Assembly (NCBI RefSeq): GCF_014154935.1
Contig: NZ_JACEHH010000029.1
Span: 1 to 64,000 of the forward strand
Reading direction: 5' to 3'
Source: Stieleria mannarensis
GTDB lineage: Bacteria > Planctomycetota > Planctomycetia > Pirellulales > Pirellulaceae
Length of the DNA: 64,000 nucleotides
This document shows positions 45,545-54,345 of the stretch, piece after piece (positions within the stretch are counted from its first letter, which is position 1; the number at the start of each line of letters is the position of its first letter). The position numbers and the translations under genes were made by a program. The notes beneath the pieces are model-generated. The model saw nothing but the letters and a program-made list of their open reading frames with translations, ran no database searches and was not told the DNA's origin.

Positions 45545-45950
45545 TCAAACGTCGCATCGGTGGGGACTTCTGCGGAAAGAACACGAAGCGATGCAGCGAT
45601 CCATGTGATGGTAATGCGCGTAATAGGGATGATCCCCATCGGCAAATGCTTGGCCGCTCAAGTTGGTGTAGGGGACCTTCTCAAACGCGTCGCTGCGCAT
45701 GAACCCCGGTTGCACCAGGGTGACCGAAATGTTCCACGGTTTGACCTCGTAATAAAGTGCTGGCACCTTCGAGCGCGAACTAGGACGCGGAGTACACACT
45801 CATGGTGGGCATCGCCATCATCCCGCCGACCAATGAGATATTGATGATCTTGCCGCGTCGTTTTTCTCGCATCCCCGGCAAGACACAGCGAGTCAGTTCG
45901 AAGACGCGAGCGAACGATTCAGCCCTCGCCAAATCTTCCGACGATTCCAT
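45545..45950 (-). pseudogene. decayed short-chain dehydrogenase/reductase gene
   Basis: Two adjoining minus-strand frames carry consecutive pieces of an SDR. The first reads FELTRCVLPGMREKRRGKII, then NISLVGGMMAMPTMSVYSAS, and stops at TAG 45780-45782 exactly where the catalytic Lys of YSASK should be. Reading on gives FALEGAS, then the frame shifts to ALYYEVKPWNISVTLVQPGF and SGQAFADGDHPYY. The N-terminal nucleotide-binding GxxxGxG part is absent. A stop, a frameshift and a missing start region mean no functional enzyme is made. GCCC-type repeats lie at the broken end (45950-45980). Confidence 0.85.
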
Positions 45951-46004
45951 TTTTTGCCCAACGCATTTTTTGCCCCCGACCCTCCATGCCGCCTTCATGC
46001 CGCT

Positions 46005-46913
46005 TTACTCCCCGTGCAGGTAGCCTTGCGGGGAGAGCCGGAGGAATTTGCCCTCGTGTTTTCGCCACAGCCCGGTGCGTCCGACGATTTTCCCGATCGC
46101 GGTCAACGGCGCCGGCAGGTCGGCGGCCAGCAAGCGTTCGGCGTCCTCCGGCGAGACCGACAGCAGCAGTTCAAAATCTTCGCCGTCGCTCCAGGCGTGC
46201 TGGAAGGGTTCGCGGCCGGTCTTGGCGGACAGCTTGATCGCATCGGGGTGGACCGGAATGGCGTCGACATCCAATTCGACACCGTAGCCGCTGCTGGCGC
46301 ACATCCGGTCCAGATCCAGGGACAACCCGTCGCTGACATCGATCGCCGCATGCACGGTCGCCAGTTTGCCGATGGCGGCGGCGAGTTCCAACCGCGGCGT
46401 CGGTCTCAAGTGCCGGCCGAGGATGCTGCCGCCGAAGCTGCCGCTGGCCAGCACGACGTCGCCTTCAAGGGCGCCGCTGCGCAACCAGGGCTGCCCTTCG
46501 GCGACGTGACCGAGCACCGTGATGCTGATCGCCAGCGGACCGTCATAGGTCGACAGGTCCCCGCCGGCGATGGCGACATCATACTGCTTGGCCGCTTCAA
46601 TGATCCCCTCGTAAACCTCTCCGGCAACCTTCGTCGCATTTTGTTTCGGCAGCGTCAGCGTGACCAGGGCGCTGGTGGCGACCGCGCCCATCGCCGCGAT
46701 GTCACTCAGGTTGATCGCCATCGCCTTGTAACCGACGTCCGCCAGGTCATGTTCATCGAAGGCAAAGTCGACGCCGTCGATGATCTGGTCGGTGCAGGCG
46801 ACCAGGGGCCAGGCGGGGGAGCGGATGACCGCGGCATCGTCACCGATACCGACATCGACCTGGAGCAGCGACCGCGTGCGGCCTTTCAGGTAGGCGAGAA
46901 AGGATTGTTCCAT
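46005..46913 (-). CDS. thiL: thiamine-monophosphate kinase
   Basis: 302 aa from ATG 46913 (MEQSFLAYLKGRTRS); the frame opens further upstream in repeat sequence. ThiL phosphorylates thiamine monophosphate to the pyrophosphate with ATP. Family features: VGIGDDAAVI, CTDQIIDGVDFAF, MAINLSDIAAMGA, IAGGDLSTYDGP, AAIDVSDGLSLDLDRM and DGEDFELLLSV, giving the aspartates that bind Mg-ATP. HypE shares this fold, but the sequence lacks the HypE C-terminal cysteine tail. It lies downstream of the acylphosphatase gene on the same strand. Confidence 0.93.
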   Translation of the reverse strand: MEQSFLAYLKGRTRSLLQVDVGIGDDAAVIRSPAWPLVACTDQIIDGVDFAFDEHDLADVGYKAMAINLSDIAAMGAVATSALVTLTLPKQNATKVAGEVYEGIIEAAKQYDVAIAGGDLSTYDGPLAISITVLGHVAEGQPWLRSGALEGDVVLASGSFGGSILGRHLRPTPRLELAAAIGKLATVHAAIDVSDGLSLDLDRMCASSGYGVELDVDAIPVHPDAIKLSAKTGREPFQHAWSDGEDFELLLSVSPEDAERLLAADLPAPLTAIGKIVGRTGLWRKHEGKFLRLSPQGYLHGE

Positions 46914-46980
46914 GATGTGAAGTTGCGTTGGAGTGAGATTCCTGGGTGAACGGCGCCGGAGAAGGGGCGTCGCTGCCGCG

Positions 46981-47010
46981 ATGACAGGCTGGAAGCCTAT
47001 CCCACACGAC
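46981..47010. repeat. short dispersed motif (GACAGGCTGGAAGCCTATCC)
   Basis: The sequence between thiL and the acylphosphatase gene contains a small palindrome (AGGCTGGAAGCCT). In reverse translation it gives GIGFQPV, a string I recognise as frequent in spurious planctomycete frames. It is non-coding. Confidence 0.4.
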
Positions 47011-47025
47011 TGAACCGCTTGTCGC

Positions 47026-47295
47026 TTATCCGATGGAAAAGCCGTTGGAGCGTTGCAGCGAATCGGTCCAGCTAAGATCACAATCGTCGATCGAACCGGC
47101 CGGTCGAGTTGCGATGCGATCGACCAGTTCCTTCAATTGGCCTTTCGCGCCGTCGGCGTCCACCAACACGCTCCCGTCGGGTTCGTTGCGGACAAACCCG
47201 TGGATGTCCAATCCCCGCGCATGAAACAGCACGGTGGCTCGAAAGCCGACGCCTTGGACGCGTCCCCGATAGCGTGCGATCAATCGGACGTTCAT
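47026..47295 (-). CDS. acyP: acylphosphatase
   Basis: 89 aa from ATG 47295, overlapping the preceding phosphatase gene's stop as ATGA. The acylphosphatase signatures are RYRGRVQGVGFR, with the catalytic Arg, and GFVRNEPDGSV, with the catalytic Asn. The enzyme hydrolyses acyl phosphates. The N-terminal domain of HypF has the same fold, but here the protein is complete at the usual 90 residues and has none of the other HypF domains. Confidence 0.93.
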   Translation of the reverse strand: MNVRLIARYRGRVQGVGFRATVLFHARGLDIHGFVRNEPDGSVLVDADGAKGQLKELVDRIATRPAGSIDDCDLSWTDSLQRSNGFSIG

Positions 47296-49097
47296 CGCAG
47301 TGCCGTATCGATGTCGTCGTTGCCGACCGTGTCGACCGGTCCGGGTCCCGCGGCGGCCTCCGGCGGCTGGGTCCGCTGGATCACGACCAGGCACATGTCG
47401 TCAAACGGTGGTGCGTCGCCGACGTGCTCGAGCACCGCGTCGACGATGCGGTCTTTGATGGCCCCCGCATCGCTTTCTTTGGCGGCCAGCCGGCGGATCG
47501 CTTCGATGCCGAATTCGTTGTCCTTGGCATCCATCGCCTCATTGACGCCGTCGGTGTACAGCAGCAAGACGTCACCGGGTTCGACCTGGACATTGACCGC
47601 TTCGTATTCCATTCCGGAATCGATCGCGATCGGCAACCCGGATTCCTCCCCGCCGGGCTCGGTGATTTCGCCGTTGCCTGCGTGTCGCCAGATCGGGGGC
47701 ATGTGGCCGGCGTTGACGATCGTGGCTTGGCTGCTGGCCGGATCGATGACGACCAACAGGAACGTCACGAATCGATCGACGCCCAACTCGCTCATCCGGT
47801 CGTTCAGCTTTTCGATCGCCCGTGCGACGTCGGGTTCACCGGCCAGGCAGAACCGGGTCTCGGCGGACAATTTGGCCATGAACATGGCTGCCGCGACGCC
47901 GTGGCCCACGACATCGGCGACGACGATCCCGATCTTGCCGTCGCTCAACTGGATGTAATCGAAGTAGTCGCCGCCGATATGATTGGCCGCCTGGTAATAG
48001 CTTTCGACGGCATAACCGGAGGCGTCGGGCGGTTGCTGGGGCAAGAACGCCTTTTGGACGTCGGTGGCGAGCTTCAGGTCCTGTTCGACCTCGCGTTGAT
48101 GCAACGCCTGTTCGTGCATCTGGGCGTTGGTGATCAGGATGCCCGCTTGGGCGGCCACACCGGACAACAGATCGATGTCTTCTTCGACGAACTGGCCGCG
48201 GCCTTGCGTCGAATCGATTTGGATCGCGCCGAATCGGTTGCCCTGGGCATCGCCCAGCGGCGCGCAAATCATGCTCTTGATCGAAAAATCGGCGATCGAT
48301 TCGCTGCTGTTGAATCGGCTATCCTGCATCGCGTCGAAGGACAGCAGCGCTTCGCCGCTGGAGATCACACGGCGAATGATCGTTCGGCTGATCCGCACCG
48401 TTTCGGTTTCGTCGCGTGCCTGACGGGTTTTGATCCAACGGGTTTGCAGCCCGCCGTCTTCGGTTTCCATCACGATGAAACCGCGGTCGGCCGAAGGAAA
48501 GATTGAAAACAGGCTGTCCAAGATGCCCGGCAGCACGCTATCGAGCGACAGCGTGTTGCTGAGGTTGCGATTGATCTTGAGCAGCGCTTCGAGTTTGGCC
48601 TCCGGCGTGGCCCGCATCTTCAGGCCGTCGCCGGATTTTTCGAACTCCACCTGCGGGGCGACGACACGCGAGCTGTCCGAGTCGTCATCGACCATCACGA
48701 TCCCGAAACTGGAACCGCTGAAAGTCATTTCCGCCGAACCGCCGGCGGCGAATTCGGGGACGCTGTCGCTGTGGAACACCAGCTCGATGTCGCTGATCCG
48801 GATCCGGTCTCCCTCGCGAAGGATTTGGCCGCCGGAGAGCAGTTGGCCGTTCAGGAAGGTGCCGTTTCGGCTGCCCAGATCGAACACGGTGAACTGGTCG
48901 TCCTGGCGAACGACCTTGGCGTGGTAACGGCTGACCGCCCCGGCATCGACAACGATGCTGCAATCGGGGTGGCGTCCGATCGATGTCTCTTCGTCGACCA
49001 ATTCAAAGCGTTCCGGTCCGCCGCTGACTGAGCCAGCGGCGGAGTCCACGCCTGAACCGAGCGCGTTACTTCCGACACTTGTTGACAAAAACGCCAT
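47292..49097 (-). CDS. FHA-GAF-PP2C (SpoIIE/RsbU-type) phosphatase
   Basis: 601 aa. An FHA domain occupies about 25-110 (TSIGRHPDCSIVV, SRYHAKVV, LGSRNGTFLNG). A GAF domain follows at about 175-330 (RGFIVMETEDGG, CAPLGDAQGNRFGAI). The C-terminal part is a PPM-type phosphatase (IGGDYFDYIQLSDGKIGIVV, DVVGHGVAAAMFMA, DVLLLYTDGVNEAMD) with the metal-binding aspartates intact. Proteins of this design act as regulators in partner-switching or kinase-phosphatase pathways. The FHA domain suggests recruitment by Ser/Thr kinases. No membrane segment is seen. It is coupled to acylphosphatase by a 4-bp overlap. Confidence 0.92.
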   Translation of the reverse strand: MAFLSTSVGSNALGSGVDSAAGSVSGGPERFELVDEETSIGRHPDCSIVVDAGAVSRYHAKVVRQDDQFTVFDLGSRNGTFLNGQLLSGGQILREGDRIRISDIELVFHSDSVPEFAAGGSAEMTFSGSSFGIVMVDDDSDSSRVVAPQVEFEKSGDGLKMRATPEAKLEALLKINRNLSNTLSLDSVLPGILDSLFSIFPSADRGFIVMETEDGGLQTRWIKTRQARDETETVRISRTIIRRVISSGEALLSFDAMQDSRFNSSESIADFSIKSMICAPLGDAQGNRFGAIQIDSTQGRGQFVEEDIDLLSGVAAQAGILITNAQMHEQALHQREVEQDLKLATDVQKAFLPQQPPDASGYAVESYYQAANHIGGDYFDYIQLSDGKIGIVVADVVGHGVAAAMFMAKLSAETRFCLAGEPDVARAIEKLNDRMSELGVDRFVTFLLVVIDPASSQATIVNAGHMPPIWRHAGNGEITEPGGEESGLPIAIDSGMEYEAVNVQVEPGDVLLLYTDGVNEAMDAKDNEFGIEAIRRLAAKESDAGAIKDRIVDAVLEHVGDAPPFDDMCLVVIQRTQPPEAAAGPGPVDTVGNDDIDTALR

Positions 49098-49149
49098 CGA
49101 TCCGTTCGACTCCCATCGGTTGTCGTTGCTCGCTCACCCCGGCCGGAAA

Positions 49150-50652
49150 TCAGTCCTTCTCTTGCTCGGACGACCCCGGCAACGGCGACTCGGGAACACG
49201 GTTGTCCTCGTACTTCGCTTCGGGGATCTCCGAGTCGAATTTCGTCGCCAGGATGCTGTGTGAAACCGGGTACGACGCGTTGGACGAATCGTCGGCGTCG
49301 GCGGAGACCTCTTCTTCGGTGACCTTGGCGTTTTCGACGACCAACTCGATCACTTTGCGTTCGACGATCTGGTTGCGCAAGGCATCCATCTGGCCGGTCT
49401 TTTCCAACCGGGCCCGGGTTCGTCGCAGACTTTGACCGGATTGCTGAGCGATCAGCATGATTTCGTTTTCGAATTCCTGCGGTTCGGCGTCCAGCGATTC
49501 CTCTTCGGCGATCTGCTCCAACACAAAGTGCTCACGCAATGCCGCTTCGGTCGACGCTCGCGCGTTTTGCTGCAACGCGTTGACGATGCCACGGATCGTC
49601 GTGTCGTCAAACCCGTTGCGACGCATTTCCAGAACTCGCCGTTGCAGTTCGCGGTTGGTTTGACGGCGGACCAGGTCTTCGGGCAATTCGAACGTGACCG
49701 ATTCGGCCAACAGGTTGGTCACCTTTTGGCGAACGGCTTGTTGCGTCCGATATTCGGCTTGGCGAACCAACGAATCCTTGATGAACTCGCGGAGTTCTTC
49801 TTCGGATTCAAAATCGCCGAGTTCTTCCAGCAGGTTGCTGGTCAGTTCGACCTCTTCCAGTTTTTGAACCTCGACTAGTTCGACTTCGGCGACGATCGTG
49901 CGTTCGTCTTCGCCTTCACCGGCACCTTCCCCGAGCTTGACCGGCGTGGTGACGGTATCGCCTTCCTTTTTACCGACGACATCGGCGCCGAAGGATTCGC
50001 ACACGCCGTCGCTGAGCGACAGTGCCGCGGCGAGCGTGATATTTTCCTCTTCCAGGGTCGACAGCACTTCATCGCCTTCCTTGAAGCGGATTGTCACGAC
50101 CAGCTTGTCGCCCAGTTCCGCCGGTTCGTCGGTCGCCTCGAAATCGGCGCGATCCTTGAGGACACGTTGCAGTGCGGTGGTGACCGCCTCGTCGTCGATC
50201 GTTTCGACCGGCTTGGACAGTTCCAGACCCTTCCAGTTGGGCGTTTCAAACTCGGGGCGAACTTCGATCGAGAATTGGAACGAGAACGCTCCTTCGCCGG
50301 GATCGGGAATCGAGTTGTAATCAAAGTCCGGCTCGCTGATCGCCGAAAAGTCTTGGCTGTCGGTGACTTGGGACAGGGCGTCCATCAACAGCTTGCCCTT
50401 GACCTGCTCGACAACACGCTCCTTGAACTGCTTTTCAACCAAACGCCGCGGGGCGCGGCCGCTGCGGAAGCCCGGCACCTGGGCTTCGGGGACCAATTCG
50501 TCGTAGGCTTCTTTTAAATAACGTTGGACTTCGGATTCGGGGACGGTCACGACGACGTCGCGAACACACGCCTGGGGAGAGCTGACCTGGACGTCCAGCT
50601 GGAGTGGGGTCGCTTCATCGGCGTTTGCGGGAGAATCAATGGACGTGGACAT
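49150..50652 (-). CDS. tig: trigger factor
   Basis: 500 aa from ATG 50652, with AAGGTG upstream; an earlier GTG at 50664 is also open. The N-terminal ribosome-binding domain has VPGFRSGRAPRRLVEKQF, containing the signature GFRxGxxP. A PPIase-type region (about 165-265) follows (LGDKLVVTIRFKEG), then the long helical chaperone domain (QQNARASTEAALREHFVLEQ). The protein binds nascent chains at the exit tunnel. The acidic C-terminal tail is longer than usual. clpP or clpX genes are not adjacent. Confidence 0.94.
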   Translation of the reverse strand: MSTSIDSPANADEATPLQLDVQVSSPQACVRDVVVTVPESEVQRYLKEAYDELVPEAQVPGFRSGRAPRRLVEKQFKERVVEQVKGKLLMDALSQVTDSQDFSAISEPDFDYNSIPDPGEGAFSFQFSIEVRPEFETPNWKGLELSKPVETIDDEAVTTALQRVLKDRADFEATDEPAELGDKLVVTIRFKEGDEVLSTLEEENITLAAALSLSDGVCESFGADVVGKKEGDTVTTPVKLGEGAGEGEDERTIVAEVELVEVQKLEEVELTSNLLEELGDFESEEELREFIKDSLVRQAEYRTQQAVRQKVTNLLAESVTFELPEDLVRRQTNRELQRRVLEMRRNGFDDTTIRGIVNALQQNARASTEAALREHFVLEQIAEEESLDAEPQEFENEIMLIAQQSGQSLRRTRARLEKTGQMDALRNQIVERKVIELVVENAKVTEEEVSADADDSSNASYPVSHSILATKFDSEIPEAKYEDNRVPESPLPGSSEQEKD

Positions 50653-50933
50653 CCTGTAACGCACCTTGCACGGGGACGGGGTGGAAAAATTTTATCTCGA
50701 CTGCAATGCGATCATGCGATTTTTCGCTGCAGCGATCTGCTTTGTTTGCTGGAGAAGCCCGTAATCTATCGCGGTCGAGTCAAAATCGGCAAGTCGCCGC
50801 CGCGATTTTACGCCGCTTTGGGCGTTTGATGCAGATTCGAGACGATTTCCAAAAACAATCCGGCTCAAGTTCTCTGCAGGGCTTGCCGATTCTCAGAATC
50901 TGTTGATAATCTCCCCCTCATTCGAAAAGCGAT

Positions 50934-51006
50934 GCGGCTGTAGCTCAGTTGGCAGAGCATCACGTTGCCAACGTGATTGTCGTGGGTTCGAATCCCATCA
51001 GCCGCT
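50934..51006 (+). tRNA. tRNA-Gly (GCC)
   Basis: A complete cloverleaf: acceptor GCGGCTG pairs with CAGCCGC, D arm TAGCTCAGTTGGCAGAGCA, anticodon stem TCACG/CGTGA with loop TTGCCAA giving anticodon GCC, and T arm GTGGG-TTCGAAT-CCCAT. The 3' CCA is not encoded. Confidence 0.97.
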
Positions 51007-51015
51007 CTCGATAGC

Positions 51016-51053
51016 AAAAAAGGCACCCCGGCCCAGCCGCGGGTGCCTTTTTT
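51016..51053 (+). terminator. intrinsic terminator after tRNA-Gly
   Basis: The stem GGCACCC / GGGTGCC is preceded by AAAAAA and followed by TTTTTT, ten bases past the tRNA. The A- and T-runs extend the stem, so it could work in both directions, although the nearest minus-strand gene (51839-52027) ends about 800 bp away. Confidence 0.93.
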
Positions 51054-51186
51054 CGTACCAGCCCTCGACGCCAGCCGGGAGAGAGACGCCAGCCGAGAGA
51101 AGAGGCCTCGGCTAAAAAGATCCCGCGGGCCGTGGCCGGCCGCGTTTTCCGGCGACCGCGTCAAGTTGCCCGTGGGCGAAGGGGCG

Positions 51187-51224
51187 ATTGCAAATTGCAA
51201 AATGAACATTGCAAATTGCAAATT
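51187..51224. repeat. TTGCAAATT repeat, forward copy
   Basis: TTGCAAATTGCAAAATGAAC followed by ATTGCAAATTGCAAATT. The inverted copy at 51741-51775 differs by a few bases. The two face each other across about 520 bp. Confidence 0.85.
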
Positions 51225-51335
51225 CCGGGGCAGCCAAAGCCGAATCCGCCCTCGTGGCCGAGAATCGCCGCCGCTAGAGAAGCCTGAGCGCCCATCACCA
51301 CCGTAGGTATCAAGTTAAGACAGACCCTCCCTGGC

Positions 51336-51554
51336 GAGGTCGTGCGGTTTTTAACCTCTGGTTTAACAGGCGTTTGCGACTTCACCCTCCCCTTGAGAGG
51401 GGCGCGGAGGAGTGAGCGACGACGCGGGGAGGGTTGATCCGCGATTTCACAGGACCGGCGGACAAAAGCTTGTCCAGCGATTCACCGTTCGACCTCCCCT
51501 CGCTGCGCTCGACCCTCCTGCCAGGAGGGTTTCTTCCAAAAACCGCACGACCTC
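51336..51554. repeat. long inverted repeat enclosing two ACCCTCC elements
   Basis: The 17-bp sequence GAGGTCGTGCGGTTTTT (51336-51352) is perfectly complementary to AAAAACCGCACGACCTC (51538-51554), and pairing continues loosely on the outer side. Inside lie two dispersed palindromes at 51382-51436 and 51491-51531. This may be a nested or composite non-autonomous element. Confidence 0.8.
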
Positions 51555-51740
51555 TGCCTGGCAGGGCAGCCCGCTGCACACACAGGGAGCTACAGCGCAA
51601 CGCCCGCAGCCACGTCCTTCGAAGACGCCACTTTTCACACGAGCCCGAAGCGCAAACGAGTGGATTCGCCACGCCCCTGGCAAGACAGCGACGGCCGAGG
51701 CACAACCCTGCTACTGGCCGACTGCAACGGAAACCAATTA

Positions 51741-51775
51741 CCAATTTGCAATGTTTATTTTGCAATTTGCAATTC
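51741..51775. repeat. TTGCAAATT repeat, inverted copy
   Basis: CCAATTTGCAATGTTTATTT followed by TGCAATTTGCAATTC, the reverse complement of the element at 51187-51224 with small differences. Confidence 0.85.
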
Positions 51776-51838
51776 ACCCAGAAGGCAAGCCGGCAATAAC
51801 CCGCTGCCCGGCGATAACCCGCTGCCAGGCAGCAACCG

Positions 51839-52027
51839 CTACAGATCCGCCTTCTCGTTGCCCTGCTCGTCGTAACGATTGAAAGCAAAATACGCGAACG
51901 GCACCGGCAAACAGGGGATTAGCAGATAAAAGAATCGCCCGACGGTGACGCCCAGGACGATGGTGAGCACCACAAAGCCGATCCACACCCACCAGGTGTC
52001 ACGCCAGAGCCCGCCAAGCTGATTCAC
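51839..52027 (-). CDS. small two-helix membrane protein
   Basis: 62 aa if it starts at GTG 52027, with GGAG upstream; the frame stays open to 52348, but the extra part has no sensible composition. Two hydrophobic helices are likely (WVWIGFVVLTIVLGVTVG and FYLLIPCLPVPFAYFAF), followed by a charged tail YDEQGNEKADL. No family is recognised. It lies between the repeat island and the ribosomal operon leader on the opposite strand. Confidence 0.5.
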   Translation of the reverse strand: MNQLGGLWRDTWWVWIGFVVLTIVLGVTVGRFFYLLIPCLPVPFAYFAFNRYDEQGNEKADL

Positions 52028-52403
52028 GATACATTTACTCCATCGAGGTTGTCTGAAATGCCGGCATCCCGGCCGGTCGCTCCGGCAAACGCGCATTCGC
52101 CTGATCCAGGCGGGGGCGACCAAGCCAATCTCATACCGGCCCGCGAGATGCATGTCGATTGGACAAATCGCCCAACCCCTTGGTTTTCCGCCACGCCGAT
52201 CCCCAGAAAAACCCCGCAGAATCCCCCCGCAGCCAATTTCGAGAAACTTTTCAATAGTTTTCGCGAAGAGCCGTTGACGCTCACCAAGGCCGCCCCTAAA
52301 TTCTCGCCCTCCCGTGAGACGAACGCCTCGCGAGTTTTGCTCGGCCACACCGCCGAGTGCCCCCTGTTCTTTGTTTCGCCACCCTTTTTACTGGAAGCGT
52401 ACT
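52028..52403. other. 376-bp leader region upstream of the ribosomal operon
   Basis: The gap between the small membrane protein gene and rpsJ presumably contains the main S10 operon promoter and leader. I could not identify a promoter or a defined leader RNA with confidence. The frames that cross it show no conserved features. fusA and tuf, which often precede rpsJ, are not here. Confidence 0.5.
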
Positions 52404-52730
52404 GTGTCAGCCGGAGCCAACGAAGTTATTCGGATTCGTATGGAAGCATACGATCACTCCGTGCTCGATCAGAGTGCCCAGGAAATCGTGGACACGGTCA
52501 AGCGAACGCACAGCGAAGTGCACGGGCCGATCCCGTTGCCGACGCGTGTTGAGCGATACACCGTGCTTTCAAGCCCGTTTGTCAACAAGAAGGCTCGTCA
52601 GCAGTACGAGATTCGGACGCACAAGCGACTGATCGACATCGTCCAAGCAACCGCGAAGACGATTGAAGCACTGAACAAACTGAGTCTGCCTGCAGGGGTG
52701 GACATCAAAATCAAAGCTTCGGCCCGATAG
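52404..52730 (+). CDS. rpsJ: 30S ribosomal protein S10
   Basis: 108 aa with GTG start at 52404, seven bases after GGAAG. This start keeps the family N-terminus ([17 protein letters not shown]), which an ATG at 52440 would cut. [20 protein letters not shown] and RTHKRLIDI are typical S10 motifs. It is the first gene of the ribosomal operon and also the component that in other bacteria joins NusB in antitermination. Confidence 0.96.
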   Translation: MSAGANEVIRIRMEAYDHSVLDQSAQEIVDTVKRTHSEVHGPIPLPTRVERYTVLSSPFVNKKARQQYEIRTHKRLIDIVQATAKTIEALNKLSLPAGVDIKIKASAR

Positions 52731-52963
52731 TGCGAAGCGTCGCTTGTCGCGACCTTTCGTCTTGGCCTCGCTGTGCGGAGCAGTGTGGGCCGATGCCCCA
52801 AAGTTTTCAGGTCCGGTATTCCGTATGAACGGATATCGCTCCCGATAACCCTAGCTAACAGCCACCTATCCCAGGCGGCGGCATGCTTCCGGTTCGGGGC
52901 GAGAAGTTCAAAACCCAGATACGAGCGATAAATGGCTGCGGCGAAAGCCGTGGTGCTAGAGCT
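52731..52963. other. 233-bp gap between rpsJ and rplC
   Basis: This is much longer than other gaps in the operon. No gene or clear terminator is seen; it may hold an internal promoter or a regulatory leader for the genes from rplC on. Confidence 0.4.
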
Positions 52964-53650
52964 ATGTCACCATCAATACTTGGTCGCAAGATCGGAATGA
53001 CTCAGGTCTACGAAGAGGACGGCACCGTCGTCCCCGTGACCGTGATCCAGGCCGGCCCGTGTAACGTGCTCCAGATCCGCTCGATTGATCGCGACGGTTA
53101 CAGTGCCGTCCAGTTGGGTTTTGAAGACAAGCCTCGCCGTCTTGCGGCTCGTGCGGAACGCGGCCACGTCGCGAAGCTTGACAGCAAGCGATCTAGAAAG
53201 CGTGCCGACGCCGGTGTCGAGCTTGTCGAAAAAGCCGGTTGCGAACCGCAGCGTTTCATTCGCGAGTTCCGCGGCGAAACGGACCTTTCGGTCGGCGGAA
53301 CGGTCACCGTCGAAGTTTTCGACGGTGTCAAGCGGGTCGACGTCACCGGCACCAGCAAGGGCCGCGGCTTCTCGGGCGTCATGAAGCGGCACAACTTCGC
53401 CGGACAGCGTGCCACCCACGGCGTCAAAAAGGTCCACCGTCATGCGGGCGGCACCGGATGCAGTGCGTCGCCGAGCCGCTTGTTCAAGGGCATTCGCATG
53501 GCGGGTCAGTACGGCAACGCCAAGGTGACGACGCGAAACCTGGAATTGGTTCGCGTGATGCCGGAGGACAACTTGCTGTTGGTCCGCGGTTCTGTCCCCG
53601 GTCCGAATGGTGGCCTGGTTTCGATCCGTCAAACGAACAAGGTGGGCTAG
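52964..53650 (+). CDS. rplC: 50S ribosomal protein L3
   Basis: 228 aa from ATG 52964 (MSPSILGRKIGMTQVY); the open frame reaches upstream without support. The L3 signature region is GRGFSGVMKRHNFAGQRATH and GGTGCSASPSRLFKGIRMAG. L3 binds 23S rRNA near the peptidyl-transferase centre. rplD starts six bases after its stop. Confidence 0.97.
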   Translation: MSPSILGRKIGMTQVYEEDGTVVPVTVIQAGPCNVLQIRSIDRDGYSAVQLGFEDKPRRLAARAERGHVAKLDSKRSRKRADAGVELVEKAGCEPQRFIREFRGETDLSVGGTVTVEVFDGVKRVDVTGTSKGRGFSGVMKRHNFAGQRATHGVKKVHRHAGGTGCSASPSRLFKGIRMAGQYGNAKVTTRNLELVRVMPEDNLLLVRGSVPGPNGGLVSIRQTNKVG

Positions 53651-53655
53651 TCCCA

Positions 53656-54300
53656 ATGGCAACACTCTCAATCGTCAACGAGTCCGGCGAAGAAGTCGGA
53701 ACCTACGAAATCGACTCCGCTCAAATTGCGGACCGGGTCAGCAAGCAGTTGCTGCACGACGCCGTGGTGATGTACCAGGCGAACACCCGCCAAGGATCCC
53801 ACAACACCCGAACCCGCGGTGAAGTCAGCGGTACGAACAAGAAAATGTACCGCCAAAAGGGCACCGGGCACGCCCGGGCCGGTTCGAAGCGAACGAACGT
53901 GCGTCGCGGCGGCGGCGTGGCGCGGACGATCAAACCGCGAGACTACAGCTATCGGCTGCCCCGCAAGGCGCTGCAGCGTGCGACGCGGATGGCCATTCGC
54001 AGCAAGATCGATGACGGCGAAATGCTGGTCATCGACCAACTCAGTTACGACGCCCCCAAGACGTCGAAACTCGCCCTGACGCTGAAGAAGTTGGGGCTCG
54101 GCTCGACCACCACGCTCGTGGCGACGGCGGAAACCGATGCCGCGGTCTACAAGAGCGGCCGGAACATCCCCGGGGTCGACGTCCAGCCGGTTCGGCAATT
54201 GAATGCCCTGTCGGTGCTCAAGCCACAGCGAATGCTGGTCACCAAAGCGGCGTTGGACAAAATCAAAGATGGCTCGTTTGCCGATGGGCAGGCCGTTTAG
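53656..54300 (+). CDS. rplD: 50S ribosomal protein L4
   Basis: 214 aa from ATG 53656. Typical L4 features: VSGTNKKMYRQKGTGHARAG (the extended loop that lines the exit tunnel) and a C-terminal globular part ending VLKPQRMLVTKAALDKI. In E. coli L4 also represses its own operon; whether that happens here cannot be read from the leader. Confidence 0.97.
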   Translation: MATLSIVNESGEEVGTYEIDSAQIADRVSKQLLHDAVVMYQANTRQGSHNTRTRGEVSGTNKKMYRQKGTGHARAGSKRTNVRRGGGVARTIKPRDYSYRLPRKALQRATRMAIRSKIDDGEMLVIDQLSYDAPKTSKLALTLKKLGLGSTTTLVATAETDAAVYKSGRNIPGVDVQPVRQLNALSVLKPQRMLVTKAALDKIKDGSFADGQAV

Positions 54301-54345
54301 TCCCCGACCGCACCTCACATACCAAGCCCAAGAAGAATTTGAGCG

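Larger units (their letters stand above)
51054..51838. other. 785-bp repeat-rich intergenic island
   Basis: No gene is supported. From left to right it holds a TTGCAAATTGCAAAAT repeat (51187-51224), one arm of a long inverted repeat (51336-51352), two ACCCTCC palindromes (51382-51436, 51491-51531), the other arm (51538-51554), an inverted copy of the first repeat (51741-51775) and a short tandem AACCCGCTGCC pair near 51796-51826. The open frames crossing it are built from these repeats. Confidence 0.7.

Noticed and set aside
46005-47295. thiL and acylphosphatase as hypE and hypF for the hydrogenase
   Set aside because: The first matches ThiL motifs without the HypE cysteine tail, and the second is a complete 89-aa acylphosphatase without other HypF domains.
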